Part shown: positions 27,200 through 37,094 of the stretch, piece after piece
Position numbering within the stretch: position 1 is the first letter of the stretch
Layout: each line of letters opens with the position of its first letter
Assembly: GCA_023151315.1 (NCBI GenBank)
Contig: JAKLJE010000020.1
Location: 18,656 to 82,655 of the forward strand
Length of the DNA: 64,000 bases
Direction: 5' to 3'
From: Bacteroidia bacterium
GTDB taxonomy: Bacteria > Bacteroidota > Bacteroidia > Palsa-965
The notes under the pieces: model-generated
The model's input: the letters and a program-made list of their open reading frames with translations, nothing else
Told to the model about the DNA's origin: nothing
Databases searched by the model: none
Position numbers and translations under genes: made by a program

Positions 27200-27862
27200 T
27201 CAGAGTATAAATCTTCTGACGCTCTTTCTGCCATCCGGTGTAAGCAGCGTCAGAAGATACATTCCGTGATCCTCAACGGTTGTACCCTGCTCTTCACCTG
27301 CAATCACATTTCCTGTTTCCACTATTCTGCCCTGCGCATCTGAGAGAATGAATGTGCTTGATTCTTTAACAGAATAGACAACGTTCATCATCGTAAGATC
27401 GGTTCTGAAGTAATTGATCAATTCATATTCCTGAATTCCGACAGGCACATTACAGTTAAACGTTACACGCATACTATCGGAAGGATCTGCAACATTATTA
27501 AGTCGGATCACCACGTTACCGGTATCCGCATAACCATACGGATAAATATGAACGTAAATCATATCCGAATCTCCCGGCAATAGCGTCCATGTAGCACTGT
27601 CATCGGGCATGGAATAACAATAATATTCTGTGCATACTGATGAACGCCACCAGCCCGGAATATTCTCTTCTACTCGATTCCATCGCAGCTGCAATGTATC
27701 ACCCGAAGTATTATGAATTACAGGCAACCAATACGGTGAAGCGATATCTGTGCTGGTTGCACTTCCTGCGAAATTTACCAGCGTTGTACTCACGGTAAAA
27801 CTCTGGGCTTTTAACGCAGTTAACGCCCCGAATAGAGCAACGATCAGCAGAATTCTTTTCAC
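27200..27862 (-). CDS. Exported protein of unknown function with T9SS-like C-terminus
   Basis: A GTG at 27862 gives the canonical signal peptide VKRILLIVALFGALTALKAQ (first residue Met in the protein). The frame also has a TTG at 27883, which overlaps a -7-like TATCTTGG. The 220-residue protein is beta-rich. Its last 60 residues (FILSDAQGRIVETGNVI...GMYLLTLLTPDGRKSVRRFIL) resemble a divergent T9SS sorting domain. The function is not recognised. It is divergent from the helicase gene across a 59-bp gap. Confidence 0.65.
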   Translation of the reverse strand: MKRILLIVALFGALTALKAQSFTVSTTLVNFAGSATSTDIASPYWLPVIHNTSGDTLQLRWNRVEENIPGWWRSSVCTEYYCYSMPDDSATWTLLPGDSDMIYVHIYPYGYADTGNVVIRLNNVADPSDSMRVTFNCNVPVGIQEYELINYFRTDLTMMNVVYSVKESSTFILSDAQGRIVETGNVIAGEEQGTTVEDHGMYLLTLLTPDGRKSVRRFIL

Positions 27863-27921
27863 AGTGTGTAAATTCAGTTCCAAGATAGTGAAAACACCGA
27901 TGCATTTACGATCTTTAAAAC

Positions 27922-30900
27922 GTGAATTTCACCGTTTACAGATCCTCTGCCGGTTCAGGTAAAACTTTCACTTTGGTGAAGGAATATCTCCGTATTGCAT
28001 TGGACGATGTTTCGGATCCGCCTGTCAAATTCAGAAGAATCCTTGCGATCACCTTCACGAATAAAGCAGCGCAGGAAATGAAAGAACGAGTGATCGCTGC
28101 ATTGCGGGCTCTCAGCGGTAAACCGGAAGAGAAATCTGAAACTTTACGACAAATTCTTCTGGAAACGCTAAACATTCCGGAAGCAGAACTGCAACTACGC
28201 GCTCAGCGACTTCTTCGCACAATTCTGCATCGATATGCTGAATTTTCAATCGGCACAATTGATTCGTTCACACAGAAAATCACACGCAGCTTTACACACG
28301 ATCTCGATCTTCCTGCCAATTATCAGATTGAAACGGAAAGCAACCAATTCATTCGCAAAGCAGTTGATCAACTGATCAGTCTGGCAGGAAAAGAAAAAGC
28401 GCTTACAACACTGCTTACAAGTTTTACTCAGGAAAAGGCAGATGACGATAAAAGCTGGCAGATCGAAGAAGAGTTGTACCGTACAGCCAGCAATCTTCTG
28501 GAAGAGAACGGAACCTTGATGGCGCAGGAACTGCATCATCTTTCATTGGAAGATTTCTCTGAAATCGCTGCAAAGCTTCGTAAGACCACCACCGCCTACG
28601 AAAATCACATCTACTCGACAGCGGAAAAAGCGGTTGCCTATCTTGAAAGCACGGATATTGATCCAAAAGAATTCTATCAAGGCAACAACGGTATTGGTCG
28701 CTGGTTTTACAGAATTCTTGACAGCGATCTCCTTAAAGAAAACGAACCCAACTCTCATGTTCAACGTTGTGTGGAAACGGACACTTATTCGGCCAAATCT
28801 CTGAAGGACAAAGTCAGAAAAGAGCAGATTGAAAACGTAGGTCGCAAGTTGGGAGAATACGCACGGGAGATTCTTACACACATTGAAAACAACTATGCGG
28901 AATACGCAACCCGGGTTCTGGTTCTCAACAATATTTATTCGCTTGCTGTACTTAACGAGATTGAAAAGATCATTGTAAGCTATCGTAACGAAGACAACGT
29001 AATACATATTTCGGAATTCAACAGAATCATTTCTAAAGTGATTTCCGAAGCTCCGGTTCCTTACATATTCGAAAAACTGGGAACACGTTATTCCTATTTT
29101 CTGATTGATGAATTTCAGGATACATCGCGACTGCAATGGCACAATCTTCTTCCTTTAATTGAAAACGGTTTGGCAGAAGGAAACTTCTCCATGCTCGTTG
29201 GTGATGCGAAGCAAGCTATCTATCGTTGGAGAGGCGGAGATGCTTCACAGTTTGTACGCTTACCTCAGGTAGCTGATATTTTCAATGATCCGTTTCTTCC
29301 GGAACGTGAGGCTGCACTTAAACGAAACTACAAAGCGGAATCCTTGGGCACGAATTACCGCTCATCCAGAAATATTGTTGAATTCAACAACCGTCTTTAC
29401 GACAATCTGAAAAACGTGTTGTTCACCGATCATCAGCAAGTATACACGGAAGCCGATCAGAAATTCAAAAGCCCTGAAGCCGAAGGATATGCAGAACTGC
29501 GCTTTCCGGAAAGACCCGAAAAGAAAACAGAACGCACAGCTTCTTATGTTGCGGAATCCCTTGAGATGGTTCAATCCCTGATTGCAGATGGCTGGGAACA
29601 AAAAGACATTGCGATTCTGGTGCGATTCAATTACGAAGGCAGCGCAATTGCTACGGAACTGCTGAATGCAGGCTACAACGTATTGTCAAGCGACTCACTG
29701 CTTCTCAGGAATTCAGATATCGTGCGTTGCATTGTTTCCATATTGCGTTGTCTGGAATTCCCTGAAGACCGTGTTGCTTTGGCCGATACAGTAACATTGC
29801 TCAACAAACTGAAGAACGTCAATTTACCTGCTTACGTTTTACGCGATAAGGAATTCGACATTCACAATCTTCTGCAACTCGCAGGTTTCCAAGACGACTT
29901 CCATTCCATTGCATATCAACCCATGTATCAGCAATGTGAGTTTGTCATCAGGGCAATATTTCCTGATGATCGCCGCAATGCCTGGGTTATTTTCTTTCTG
30001 GATGAATTACTCCGCTTTGCCGGTTCCAGAAATCCTGATCGGTCCGTATTCTTCGAATGGTGGAAAGATCGGTCACGCTCAGCATCACTCATTATTCCTG
30101 AAGGCACAAATGCCATTCGCATTATGACGATCCATAAAGCCAAAGGACTTGAGTTTCCGGTGGTCATTATTCCTTTCGTTTCCTGGGAACCACATTCCAA
30201 TAACGTTAAGCAATGGGTTCGACTAAATGATCCTGAAGTACCTCAGTTACCGGTTGCTTTGATTGCACATTCAAAGATTACCGCATTGTCTTCCGTGCAA
30301 GATCAATATAAAACCGAAGTCAATGAAAGTCGATTGGAACGATTGAATCTGCTCTATGTTGCTACCACCCGCGCAATTCAACAATTGTATGTGCTGAGTG
30401 AAAAACCATCCGGTAAAACAGAGAAACCCGAGAACGCAGCAACCTGGTTGTTCAATTGTTTCAAAAACGATCTTTCCGAAGATGCAAGCTGCAGTTTCGG
30501 CACCAAGCGAGTGATTCGAAATCACAACATTAAAGAAGCCACGCTTCTCAAGCTGGAATCTAATTCAGGTGTGTGGCAACCGCGATTGCGCATCCGTAAA
30601 TACTCGGAAGAAGCGTGGAGCAACTCCAAAGAAAAATCCGCCAGAGAAAGCGGAATTCTACTTCACGCATTGCTTCAGAAAGTGCGCAGTTATGAAGATG
30701 TAAGCAACGTAATTGCGCAAGCAATTGCTTCAGGTCAGATCAGCAACAGTGAAGCAGGTTATATCACCGAAATAATGAACGGAGTAGTCAAACATCCTGA
30801 ACTGGAAAAATATTACAACTCAACAATGAAGTCGTTGACCGAACGCGACATTATCATACCGGGTTCAGGAACTTCCCGTCCTGATTGTGTGATGATGGAT

Positions 30901-31059
30901 AATGATCGTGCAATCGTCATCGAATACAAATCCGGAGCGGAATCCACGGAACACGTCGATCAGGTGAAACATTATGTTTCCGCACTTTCCCAAATGGGAT
31001 ACAGTAATGTTCAGGGAAAACTGGTGTATCTTTCGCCTCTGAAAATCATAAACATCTGA
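27922..31059 (+). CDS. AddA/UvrD-type helicase-nuclease
   Basis: The 1045-residue protein starts at a GTG just ahead of the Walker A site (YRSSAGSGKTF). It has UvrD/RecB-family motifs in order: ILAITFTNKAAQEMKERV, DEFQDTSRLQW, GDAKQAIYRWRGGD, RIMTIHKAKGLEFPVVIIPF and LLYVATTRA. A carboxyl-terminal PD-(D/E)XK nuclease follows (ESGILLHALL ... RPDCVMMDNDRAIVIEYKSG). This matches the AddA-like subunit of a double-strand-break resection complex. A partner AddB-like gene is not adjacent. It is followed 3 bp later by the YajQ gene. Confidence 0.9.
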   Translation: MNFTVYRSSAGSGKTFTLVKEYLRIALDDVSDPPVKFRRILAITFTNKAAQEMKERVIAALRALSGKPEEKSETLRQILLETLNIPEAELQLRAQRLLRTILHRYAEFSIGTIDSFTQKITRSFTHDLDLPANYQIETESNQFIRKAVDQLISLAGKEKALTTLLTSFTQEKADDDKSWQIEEELYRTASNLLEENGTLMAQELHHLSLEDFSEIAAKLRKTTTAYENHIYSTAEKAVAYLESTDIDPKEFYQGNNGIGRWFYRILDSDLLKENEPNSHVQRCVETDTYSAKSLKDKVRKEQIENVGRKLGEYAREILTHIENNYAEYATRVLVLNNIYSLAVLNEIEKIIVSYRNEDNVIHISEFNRIISKVISEAPVPYIFEKLGTRYSYFLIDEFQDTSRLQWHNLLPLIENGLAEGNFSMLVGDAKQAIYRWRGGDASQFVRLPQVADIFNDPFLPEREAALKRNYKAESLGTNYRSSRNIVEFNNRLYDNLKNVLFTDHQQVYTEADQKFKSPEAEGYAELRFPERPEKKTERTASYVAESLEMVQSLIADGWEQKDIAILVRFNYEGSAIATELLNAGYNVLSSDSLLLRNSDIVRCIVSILRCLEFPEDRVALADTVTLLNKLKNVNLPAYVLRDKEFDIHNLLQLAGFQDDFHSIAYQPMYQQCEFVIRAIFPDDRRNAWVIFFLDELLRFAGSRNPDRSVFFEWWKDRSRSASLIIPEGTNAIRIMTIHKAKGLEFPVVIIPFVSWEPHSNNVKQWVRLNDPEVPQLPVALIAHSKITALSSVQDQYKTEVNESRLERLNLLYVATTRAIQQLYVLSEKPSGKTEKPENAATWLFNCFKNDLSEDASCSFGTKRVIRNHNIKEATLLKLESNSGVWQPRLRIRKYSEEAWSNSKEKSARESGILLHALLQKVRSYEDVSNVIAQAIASGQISNSEAGYITEIMNGVVKHPELEKYYNSTMKSLTERDIIIPGSGTSRPDCVMMDNDRAIVIEYKSGAESTEHVDQVKHYVSALSQMGYSNVQGKLVYLSPLKIINI

Positions 31060-31062
31060 ACC

Positions 31063-31551
31063 ATGCCTTCATTCGATATTGTTTCCAAAATTGACGGACA
31101 AACGCTGGACAACGCCATCAACAGTGCGCGTAAGGAAATTCTCGGACGATTCGACTTCAAAGGTTCGAATACAACAATTGATCTCGACAAAAAAGATCTC
31201 GTTCTGAAAATTCATACGGAAGATGAAATGCGTCTGAACTCAGTTATCGATGTGATACGCATGCGAATGGTGAAACAGGGAATCGATCCGCGCAGTCTGG
31301 ACGAAGGAAAGCAGCACGAAGCTTCCGGATTCACGATCCGTAAAGAAATAAAAGTGCGTAACGGAATTGATAAAGACACGGCGCGTAAAATTCAGAAAGA
31401 CATCAAAGATTCCAAACTGAAAGTAACAGCTCAGCAGATGGATGATCAGATTCGTGTGACAGGTAAAAAGATCGATGATCTTCAGGCAGTGATAGCCATG
31501 TGCAGAAGAAATCAGTATGATCTTCCTTTGCAGTTTGTGAATATGAAATAA
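31063..31551 (+). CDS. YajQ family nucleotide-binding protein
   Basis: The 162-residue protein starts MPSFDIVSKIDGQTLDNA and contains the YajQ hallmarks EILGRFDFKGS, VRNGIDKDTARKIQKDIKDSKLKVTAQ and DQIRVTGKKIDDLQ. YajQ proteins have two ferredoxin-like domains. Some bind cyclic di-GMP, others RNA or nucleotides. It lies 3 bp after the helicase gene and 15 bp before hrpB, so the three genes are probably one transcript. Confidence 0.92.
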   Translation: MPSFDIVSKIDGQTLDNAINSARKEILGRFDFKGSNTTIDLDKKDLVLKIHTEDEMRLNSVIDVIRMRMVKQGIDPRSLDEGKQHEASGFTIRKEIKVRNGIDKDTARKIQKDIKDSKLKVTAQQMDDQIRVTGKKIDDLQAVIAMCRRNQYDLPLQFVNMK

Positions 31552-31566
31552 CGACTCACTGCTGCC

Positions 31567-34050
31567 TTGAGCAACTCCTCCACTCTTCCTGTTTATTCGG
31601 TAATTCCCGGTTTGCGTGATGCTCTCCGCGATAATCGTATTGTAATTCTGCAGGCTGCGCCCGGAGCCGGAAAAAGTACGGTGGTTCCCCTTGAATTACG
31701 CAATGAAGAATGGCTCGCAGGCAATAAAATTATCATGCTCGAACCGCGTCGACTTGCTGCACGTGCTGTAAGTGAACGCATGGCGGATTCATTGAATGAA
31801 AAAACAGGAGAACAAATCGGATACAGCATACGCTTCGAAAGCAAAGTGAGTGCAGCCACCAAAGTGGAAGTTGTTACTGAAGGACTCCTTGCCCGTCGTA
31901 TGTTGCAGGATGAATTTCTGGAAGGAACCGGATTGCTCATCTTCGATGAATTTCATGAAAGAAATTTACACGCCGATTTCGCTCTGACTCTTGCACTGGA
32001 AATAAGAAAACTTGCACGACCTGATCTGAGAATTCTGATCATGTCTGCAACAATTGACACAGCGCAATTACGGAATTGGCTCGGTGACGCACATGTGATT
32101 ACCTGTGAAGGACGACAGTTTCCGATTACATTGCATTATGTTCCGGAGAACATCAACGCCACATTGGTACAGAATTGTACGAATCTCATAACTCGTGCAT
32201 ACTCAGAAACCAAAGGAGATATTCTTGTTTTTCTACCCGGTGCAGGAGAAATTAAGAAAGTACAGGAATTACTGGAAGAGAAAAACATTACCGCCATTGT
32301 TCATCCGCTTTACGGAGATCTTTCCTTCAGTGATCAGCAACGCGCTTTACTACCTGACACTTCAGGAATGCGTAAAATAGTGCTCGCCACTTCCATCGCA
32401 GAAACTTCATTGACTATTGAAGGTATCACGACCGTTGTGGATTGCGGCTATTCGCGGATTCCGCATTTCGATCCGGAAACGGAAACTGATCAATTGATTA
32501 CGGTTCGCGTAAGTGCCGACACAGCAGATCAACGTGCGGGTCGCGCCGGTCGACTTGGTCCCGGAACGTGCTACCGCATGTGGTCTGAAACTGTTCAGAT
32601 GCATTTGCAGGCGAGTCGCAAACCTGAAATACTGAACTGCGACGTTACTCCAATGTTGCTCGGTCTGGCTTCACTCGGATTTTCAAACGCACGTGAGTTG
32701 AAATGGCTGACTGTTCCTTCAGAACAAAGTCTGAATCACGGCTACGAGTTGCTGCACAATCTGGATGCACTTTCAGATTTCAAAATCACTGAACACGGAA
32801 AAGCCATTCTTAATCTTCCTGCGCATCCGCGTATTGCACACATGTTGTTGTTGGGAGCTGCAGATGAAAACGGAATTCTGGCTTGTGACATAGCTGCATT
32901 ATTTGAAGAACGCGATCCCATGCGAAGTGAAGCAGGCGCGGATTTAACTTTACGTATTGAAGAGCTGAATAAGTGGCGGAACAAGGAAAGATTCCTTGGC
33001 GACCGCAATCGCTACGAACGCATCAACAGAATTTCACAGCAATGGCAGCGTATTCTGAAAATTAAATCCGCAGCAAAAAGCGTGGACGCATATGAAGCAG
33101 GACGTTTAGTTGCAGCGGTGTATCCGGATCGAATTGCATTGAGACAATCCGGTAGTCTTTATCGACTTGCCGATGGACAAAAAGCATTGCTTCCTGAGCA
33201 CGATTCTCTGGCCTCAGAGAAATGGATTGCAGCGGCACATCTTCATTCAGGAAATCAGACAGCGAAAATATTTCTTGCCGCGCCCTTGAATGAAGACGAT
33301 GTAAAACATCTTGCCAAAGAACGCGTGCGTGTGGAGTGGAATGAATCTGACGGCGGAATTGTTGCACGAAAAGAAACATACATTGGAGGAATTGTAATCC
33401 GGCACTCCGCTTTACCGAATGTTTCTTCTGAAGAAACTGCGAAAATCATTTTGGATGTTCTGCGTACACAAGGTGCAACGCTTCTTGACTGGAACGAAAG
33501 AACTCAGCAACTGCAACGTCGCATAGCATTGTACCGCAAACATTATCCCGATCACGAAATTCCGGACCTTAATACAACAACATTACTTCGCTCTCCTGAA
33601 GATTGGATAACACCGTATATCAACGGTATTCGCAAGAAAGACGACTTAATGCGAATTGACCTTTCAACAGTTCTTTCTGGCTTACTGACCTGGGAGCAGA
33701 AGAATATGTTGGACAAAGAAGTTCCTGAAACGATCAATGTACCCAGCGGAAGTAATATCCGTATCGATTATCAGGAGAATGAGTCGCAACCCATTCTCGC
33801 CGTACGGCTTCAGGAAGTTTTCGGATGGAAAGAAACACCTTCCATTCTCGGAGGTCGCGTAAAATTGATGTTGCACCTTCTTTCACCTGCATATCGCCCG
33901 GTACAGGTTACACAGGATCTTTCCAGTTTCTGGAACAGCACTTATACGGAAGTCCGCAAAGAAATGCGTTCCCGCTATCCTAAACATTCCTGGCCCGAAG
34001 ATCCATGGACAGCCTTGGCAGTTCGGGGAGTAAAAAAGAAATCCGGCTGA
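31567..34050 (+). CDS. hrpB: ATP-dependent helicase HrpB
   Basis: The 827-residue DEAH-box helicase begins at a TTG codon. It has motif I APGAGKST, Ia EPRRLAARAV, motif II in the form DEFH (FDEFHERNLHADFALT), motif III SAT, and motifs V/VI ATSIAETSLTIEGI and DQRAGRAGRLGPGTCYRMW. The carboxyl region ends with the HrpB-type domain (VQVTQDLSSFWNSTY...KHSWPEDPWTA), which separates HrpB from HrpA and Prp-like helicases. The cellular role of bacterial HrpB is not well defined; RNA remodelling is inferred. Confidence 0.93.
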   Translation: MSNSSTLPVYSVIPGLRDALRDNRIVILQAAPGAGKSTVVPLELRNEEWLAGNKIIMLEPRRLAARAVSERMADSLNEKTGEQIGYSIRFESKVSAATKVEVVTEGLLARRMLQDEFLEGTGLLIFDEFHERNLHADFALTLALEIRKLARPDLRILIMSATIDTAQLRNWLGDAHVITCEGRQFPITLHYVPENINATLVQNCTNLITRAYSETKGDILVFLPGAGEIKKVQELLEEKNITAIVHPLYGDLSFSDQQRALLPDTSGMRKIVLATSIAETSLTIEGITTVVDCGYSRIPHFDPETETDQLITVRVSADTADQRAGRAGRLGPGTCYRMWSETVQMHLQASRKPEILNCDVTPMLLGLASLGFSNARELKWLTVPSEQSLNHGYELLHNLDALSDFKITEHGKAILNLPAHPRIAHMLLLGAADENGILACDIAALFEERDPMRSEAGADLTLRIEELNKWRNKERFLGDRNRYERINRISQQWQRILKIKSAAKSVDAYEAGRLVAAVYPDRIALRQSGSLYRLADGQKALLPEHDSLASEKWIAAAHLHSGNQTAKIFLAAPLNEDDVKHLAKERVRVEWNESDGGIVARKETYIGGIVIRHSALPNVSSEETAKIILDVLRTQGATLLDWNERTQQLQRRIALYRKHYPDHEIPDLNTTTLLRSPEDWITPYINGIRKKDDLMRIDLSTVLSGLLTWEQKNMLDKEVPETINVPSGSNIRIDYQENESQPILAVRLQEVFGWKETPSILGGRVKLMLHLLSPAYRPVQVTQDLSSFWNSTYTEVRKEMRSRYPKHSWPEDPWTALAVRGVKKKSG

Positions 34051-34324
34051 AATCAGTTCAGGTTTACCCTCGCTGTTTCAAATAAGTACTTGGAATTTTG
34101 GCCTTCGCATCCGATTAATTCATGCGCCAATCCCAAGTCCTGAAATCTGTCTGGAGTAAACTTTTACTGAAACTGTTCGTTCTTTATTTACAATAATATC
34201 GCATAACCTTTACACAATACGAGCATTTACTGACTTCGATCAGTTTATTAACTGCCCGTGGTCATATTTTGCTCATAACACGAAGGATACTTTTAGCGGT
34301 TAAATCAGACCTTATCTTATTTTC

Positions 34325-35545
34325 GTGGCAAATAAATTAAAAGAGCGAGAAATGGAGAGCAAAGAAGGTGTAGAAGCACTTTTTCTTTATGCTGCTGAAG
34401 GTATTCTGATTGCGGACGAACGCGGAGTAATCAAGCGTATCAATCCAAGCGCAGAAAAACTGTTCGGATACGAACCAAACGAACTAGAAGGAAAATCCTT
34501 GGAGCTTTTGGTGCCGAAACGCTTTTCCGGATCTCATGCCGGACACCGTGACCGTTATAATGCCAATCCTCATGCACGTAAAATGGGTCAAGGCATTGAA
34601 CTTTTCGGATTGAGAAAAGACGGAAGTGAAATTGCAGTTGAAATCAGTCTGAGTCCTTACGCAACCCCCGAAGGAAAATTTACAATCGCCTTTATCGTTG
34701 ATATCACGCAACGTAAACAGATCGACGAAAAACTCCAGCATTATTCACATGAGTTAGAGATGCAGGTTCGTAACAGAACCATGATTCTCGAAGAAGCAAT
34801 TCAGGAACTGGAGAAGACCAAACAGGATCTGCATATGGCACTTGAGAAAGAACGTGAGTTGAACGAACTTAAATCACGCTTCGTCTCCATGGCTTCTCAT
34901 GAATTCAGAACTCCGCTTGCCACTATCAAATCATCATTATCACTCGTAAAGAAATACGGTGAATTGAATGATTCGGAGAAGCAGGACAAGCATATATCCA
35001 AGATTAAATCATCTATCAGCAACCTCACTGATATTCTTAATGATTTCCTTTCGGTAAGCCAACTGGAAGAAGGTAAAGTCAGCAACCTTTCAGAAGAATT
35101 AAACCTTCCTGAATACCTCTCTGAAATTACAGCTGAACTTCAGACAATTTGCAAAACCGGGCAGAAAATCAATTACATCCACGAAGGCCAAAACATTGTT
35201 TATTTCGATCAGAAACTCCTGCGAAACATTCTGTTCAATCTGATCTCCAATGCAATCAAATTTTCAAACGAAGATTCAGTAATTGATGTTTACTCATCGG
35301 TAAACTCAACTGAAACTGTTCTGAAAGTGAGTGATCATGGAATCGGAATTGCAAAACAGGATCAGGTTCACCTGTTCGAAAGATTCTTCCGCGGACGAAA
35401 CGTAACCCATATTCAGGGAACAGGTCTCGGACTCAACATCGTTGCACGCTACGTGGAAATGCTTAACGGGAATATTAAATTTGAAAGTGAGGAAAACAAA
35501 GGGACCACTTTCACAATTACATTGCCTTACTACAACCAAAAATGA
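34325..35545 (+). CDS. Cytoplasmic PAS-domain sensor histidine kinase
   Basis: The GTG at 34325 gives 406 residues; an ATG at 34352 is an alternative. Order of parts: a PAS domain (about 15-128, EGILIADERGVIKRINPSAEKLFGY), a coiled-coil linker (about 135-185), a HisKA domain with phospho-acceptor His192 in SHEFRTPL, and a HATPase domain with N box NLISNAIKFS, DHGIGI and GTGLGLNI. No membrane segment is present, so it senses an internal signal. The DHR repeats and phrase SGSHAGHRDRYNANPHARKMG resemble FixL-like PAS domains, but haem binding cannot be confirmed. It overlaps the response regulator by 4 bp. Confidence 0.92.
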   Translation: MANKLKEREMESKEGVEALFLYAAEGILIADERGVIKRINPSAEKLFGYEPNELEGKSLELLVPKRFSGSHAGHRDRYNANPHARKMGQGIELFGLRKDGSEIAVEISLSPYATPEGKFTIAFIVDITQRKQIDEKLQHYSHELEMQVRNRTMILEEAIQELEKTKQDLHMALEKERELNELKSRFVSMASHEFRTPLATIKSSLSLVKKYGELNDSEKQDKHISKIKSSISNLTDILNDFLSVSQLEEGKVSNLSEELNLPEYLSEITAELQTICKTGQKINYIHEGQNIVYFDQKLLRNILFNLISNAIKFSNEDSVIDVYSSVNSTETVLKVSDHGIGIAKQDQVHLFERFFRGRNVTHIQGTGLGLNIVARYVEMLNGNIKFESEENKGTTFTITLPYYNQK

Positions 35546-36600
35546 AAAAGATTCTGCTGATTGAAGACAACATTGACATGCGTGAGAACACTGCTGAAAT
35601 TCTCACACTGTCCAATTACGAAGTGAAGACCGCAGTAAACGGCAAAGAAGGTGTTGAAGCGGCGTTGGCCTGGAAACCGGATCTTATCATCTGCGATATC
35701 ATGATGCCGGTACTTGATGGTTACGGTGTTCTTCACATGCTGTCCAAGAATGAGCATACAGCCGGAATTCCTTTCATCTTCCTCACTGCAAAAGCAGATC
35801 GCGGCGACTTCCGTAAAGGAATGGAAATGGGCGCGGACGATTATCTCACTAAACCGTTTGATGATGTTGAATTGCTCAATGCAGTAGAACGTCGTTTGAC
35901 GAAGGCAGAAATGATGCGCAAAGAATTCAAACGCAGTCTGGAAGGACTGAATGAATTCATGTCCGACGCGAGAAGCATTGACGATCTGCGTGAACTTGCC
36001 GAAAGCCGCGACATCCGCAAATACAAGAAGAAGGAAACCATTTACTCAGAAGGCCAATTCCCGAACGGAGTGTTCTTCATTTCAAAAGGAAAAATCAAAA
36101 CGCATAAAGTAAATGATCAGGGAAAAGAACTGATCACCGGACTTTATAAGGAAGGCGATTTCTTCGGATATCCTGCTTTGCTGGAGGAAGGTCGTTATCA
36201 CGATGCAGCAACAACTCTTGAAGAATCTGAAATCTGCATGATTCCGAAAGATGATTTCAATAATCTCGTCTATCGTAATGCAGAAGTTTCCCGCCGATTC
36301 ATCAAAATGCTATCGGATGATCTTCAGGAAAAAGAAGAACAACTCATCAAATTGGCATACAACTCTGTACGCAAACGTGTTGCAGAAGCGCTGGTTACTT
36401 TAGCCAATCGTTACCGCAAAGACAACGAAGCCTCTTTCAGCATGAACATTTCACGCGAAGATCTTGCGAATTTGGCAGGAACGGCCACAGAAACTACCAT
36501 CCGTACACTCAGCGATTTCAAAGACGAAGCTCTTGTTGATATCAAAGGCGGAACCATTACGGTCCTGAATTACGACAAACTGGCCGGCATGAGGAACTAA
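35542..36600 (+). CDS. Response regulator with CRP/FNR-type output
   Basis: The 352-residue protein fuses a receiver domain to a CRP/FNR-type regulator. The receiver spans 1-120, with phospho-acceptor Asp52 in IICDIMMPVLDG and the conserved Lys in TAKADRG. A cyclic-nucleotide-binding-like domain follows at about 155-270 (KKETIYSEGQFPNGVFFISKGKIK). A CRP-type helix-turn-helix ends it (about 285-345, SREDLANLAGTATETTIRTLSDF). It is the direct partner of the overlapping histidine kinase. It likely couples phosphorylation and a small-molecule or redox signal to promoter binding. Such fusions are mostly found in Bacteroidota. Confidence 0.92.
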   Translation: MKKILLIEDNIDMRENTAEILTLSNYEVKTAVNGKEGVEAALAWKPDLIICDIMMPVLDGYGVLHMLSKNEHTAGIPFIFLTAKADRGDFRKGMEMGADDYLTKPFDDVELLNAVERRLTKAEMMRKEFKRSLEGLNEFMSDARSIDDLRELAESRDIRKYKKKETIYSEGQFPNGVFFISKGKIKTHKVNDQGKELITGLYKEGDFFGYPALLEEGRYHDAATTLEESEICMIPKDDFNNLVYRNAEVSRRFIKMLSDDLQEKEEQLIKLAYNSVRKRVAEALVTLANRYRKDNEASFSMNISREDLANLAGTATETTIRTLSDFKDEALVDIKGGTITVLNYDKLAGMRN

Positions 36601-36671
36601 ATTTTCCTTATAACTGACAAAAATCAGTTTGCCTTCTGACCCGAATCATTCTGACCATTTATCACTTGAGA

Positions 36672-36679
36672 TAATTTTG
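36672..36679 (+). promoter_or_regulatory. -7 element TAATTTTG with leaderless spacing
   Basis: Exact TAnnTTTG match ending 5 nt before the ATG at 36685. Confidence 0.5.
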
Positions 36680-36684
36680 GTCTG

Positions 36685-37077
36685 ATGAAAATTACAATCA
36701 GCGATAAACGTAAAGTTCAGTCTATTCAGGACGATTTCGCGGAAATGTTTCCGTACCTGAAGATTGAATTCTTTTCGACGCCGCATAAGGTGGGAGCTCC
36801 CTCTCCCAAAAAATTGATCCGACACCCTGCAGCCACCATCGGTGAGTGCAGATCAAAGCATAATTCCGGTTCCATTACAATTACCCCTGATATGACTGTT
36901 GCTGAACTTGAACAACAGTTCAATGAAGTTTATGGACTTTCAGTTCAGATCTTCCGTCATTCCGGCAAAGCGTGGCTCGAAACAACCGTTACCGACAAAT
37001 GGACGCTGGAAAAACAAAACGAACAAGGCAAAGCTTTGTCTGCGAAGAATCCCCGCGACGGAGAAGCGGCGGAATAA
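36685..37077 (+). CDS. Conserved-looking hypothetical protein
   Basis: The 130-residue soluble protein starts MKITISDKRKVQSIQDDFAEMFPYLKIEFFS and has a mid-section SGSITITPDMTVAELEQQFNEVYGLSVQIFRHSGKAW that looks like a compact alpha/beta domain. There is no signal peptide or metal motif. A -7 box 5 nt before the ATG supports expression. I do not recognise a family and assign no function. Confidence 0.7.
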   Translation: MKITISDKRKVQSIQDDFAEMFPYLKIEFFSTPHKVGAPSPKKLIRHPAATIGECRSKHNSGSITITPDMTVAELEQQFNEVYGLSVQIFRHSGKAWLETTVTDKWTLEKQNEQGKALSAKNPRDGEAAE

Positions 37078-37094
37078 TTCCAATCATATTACCG

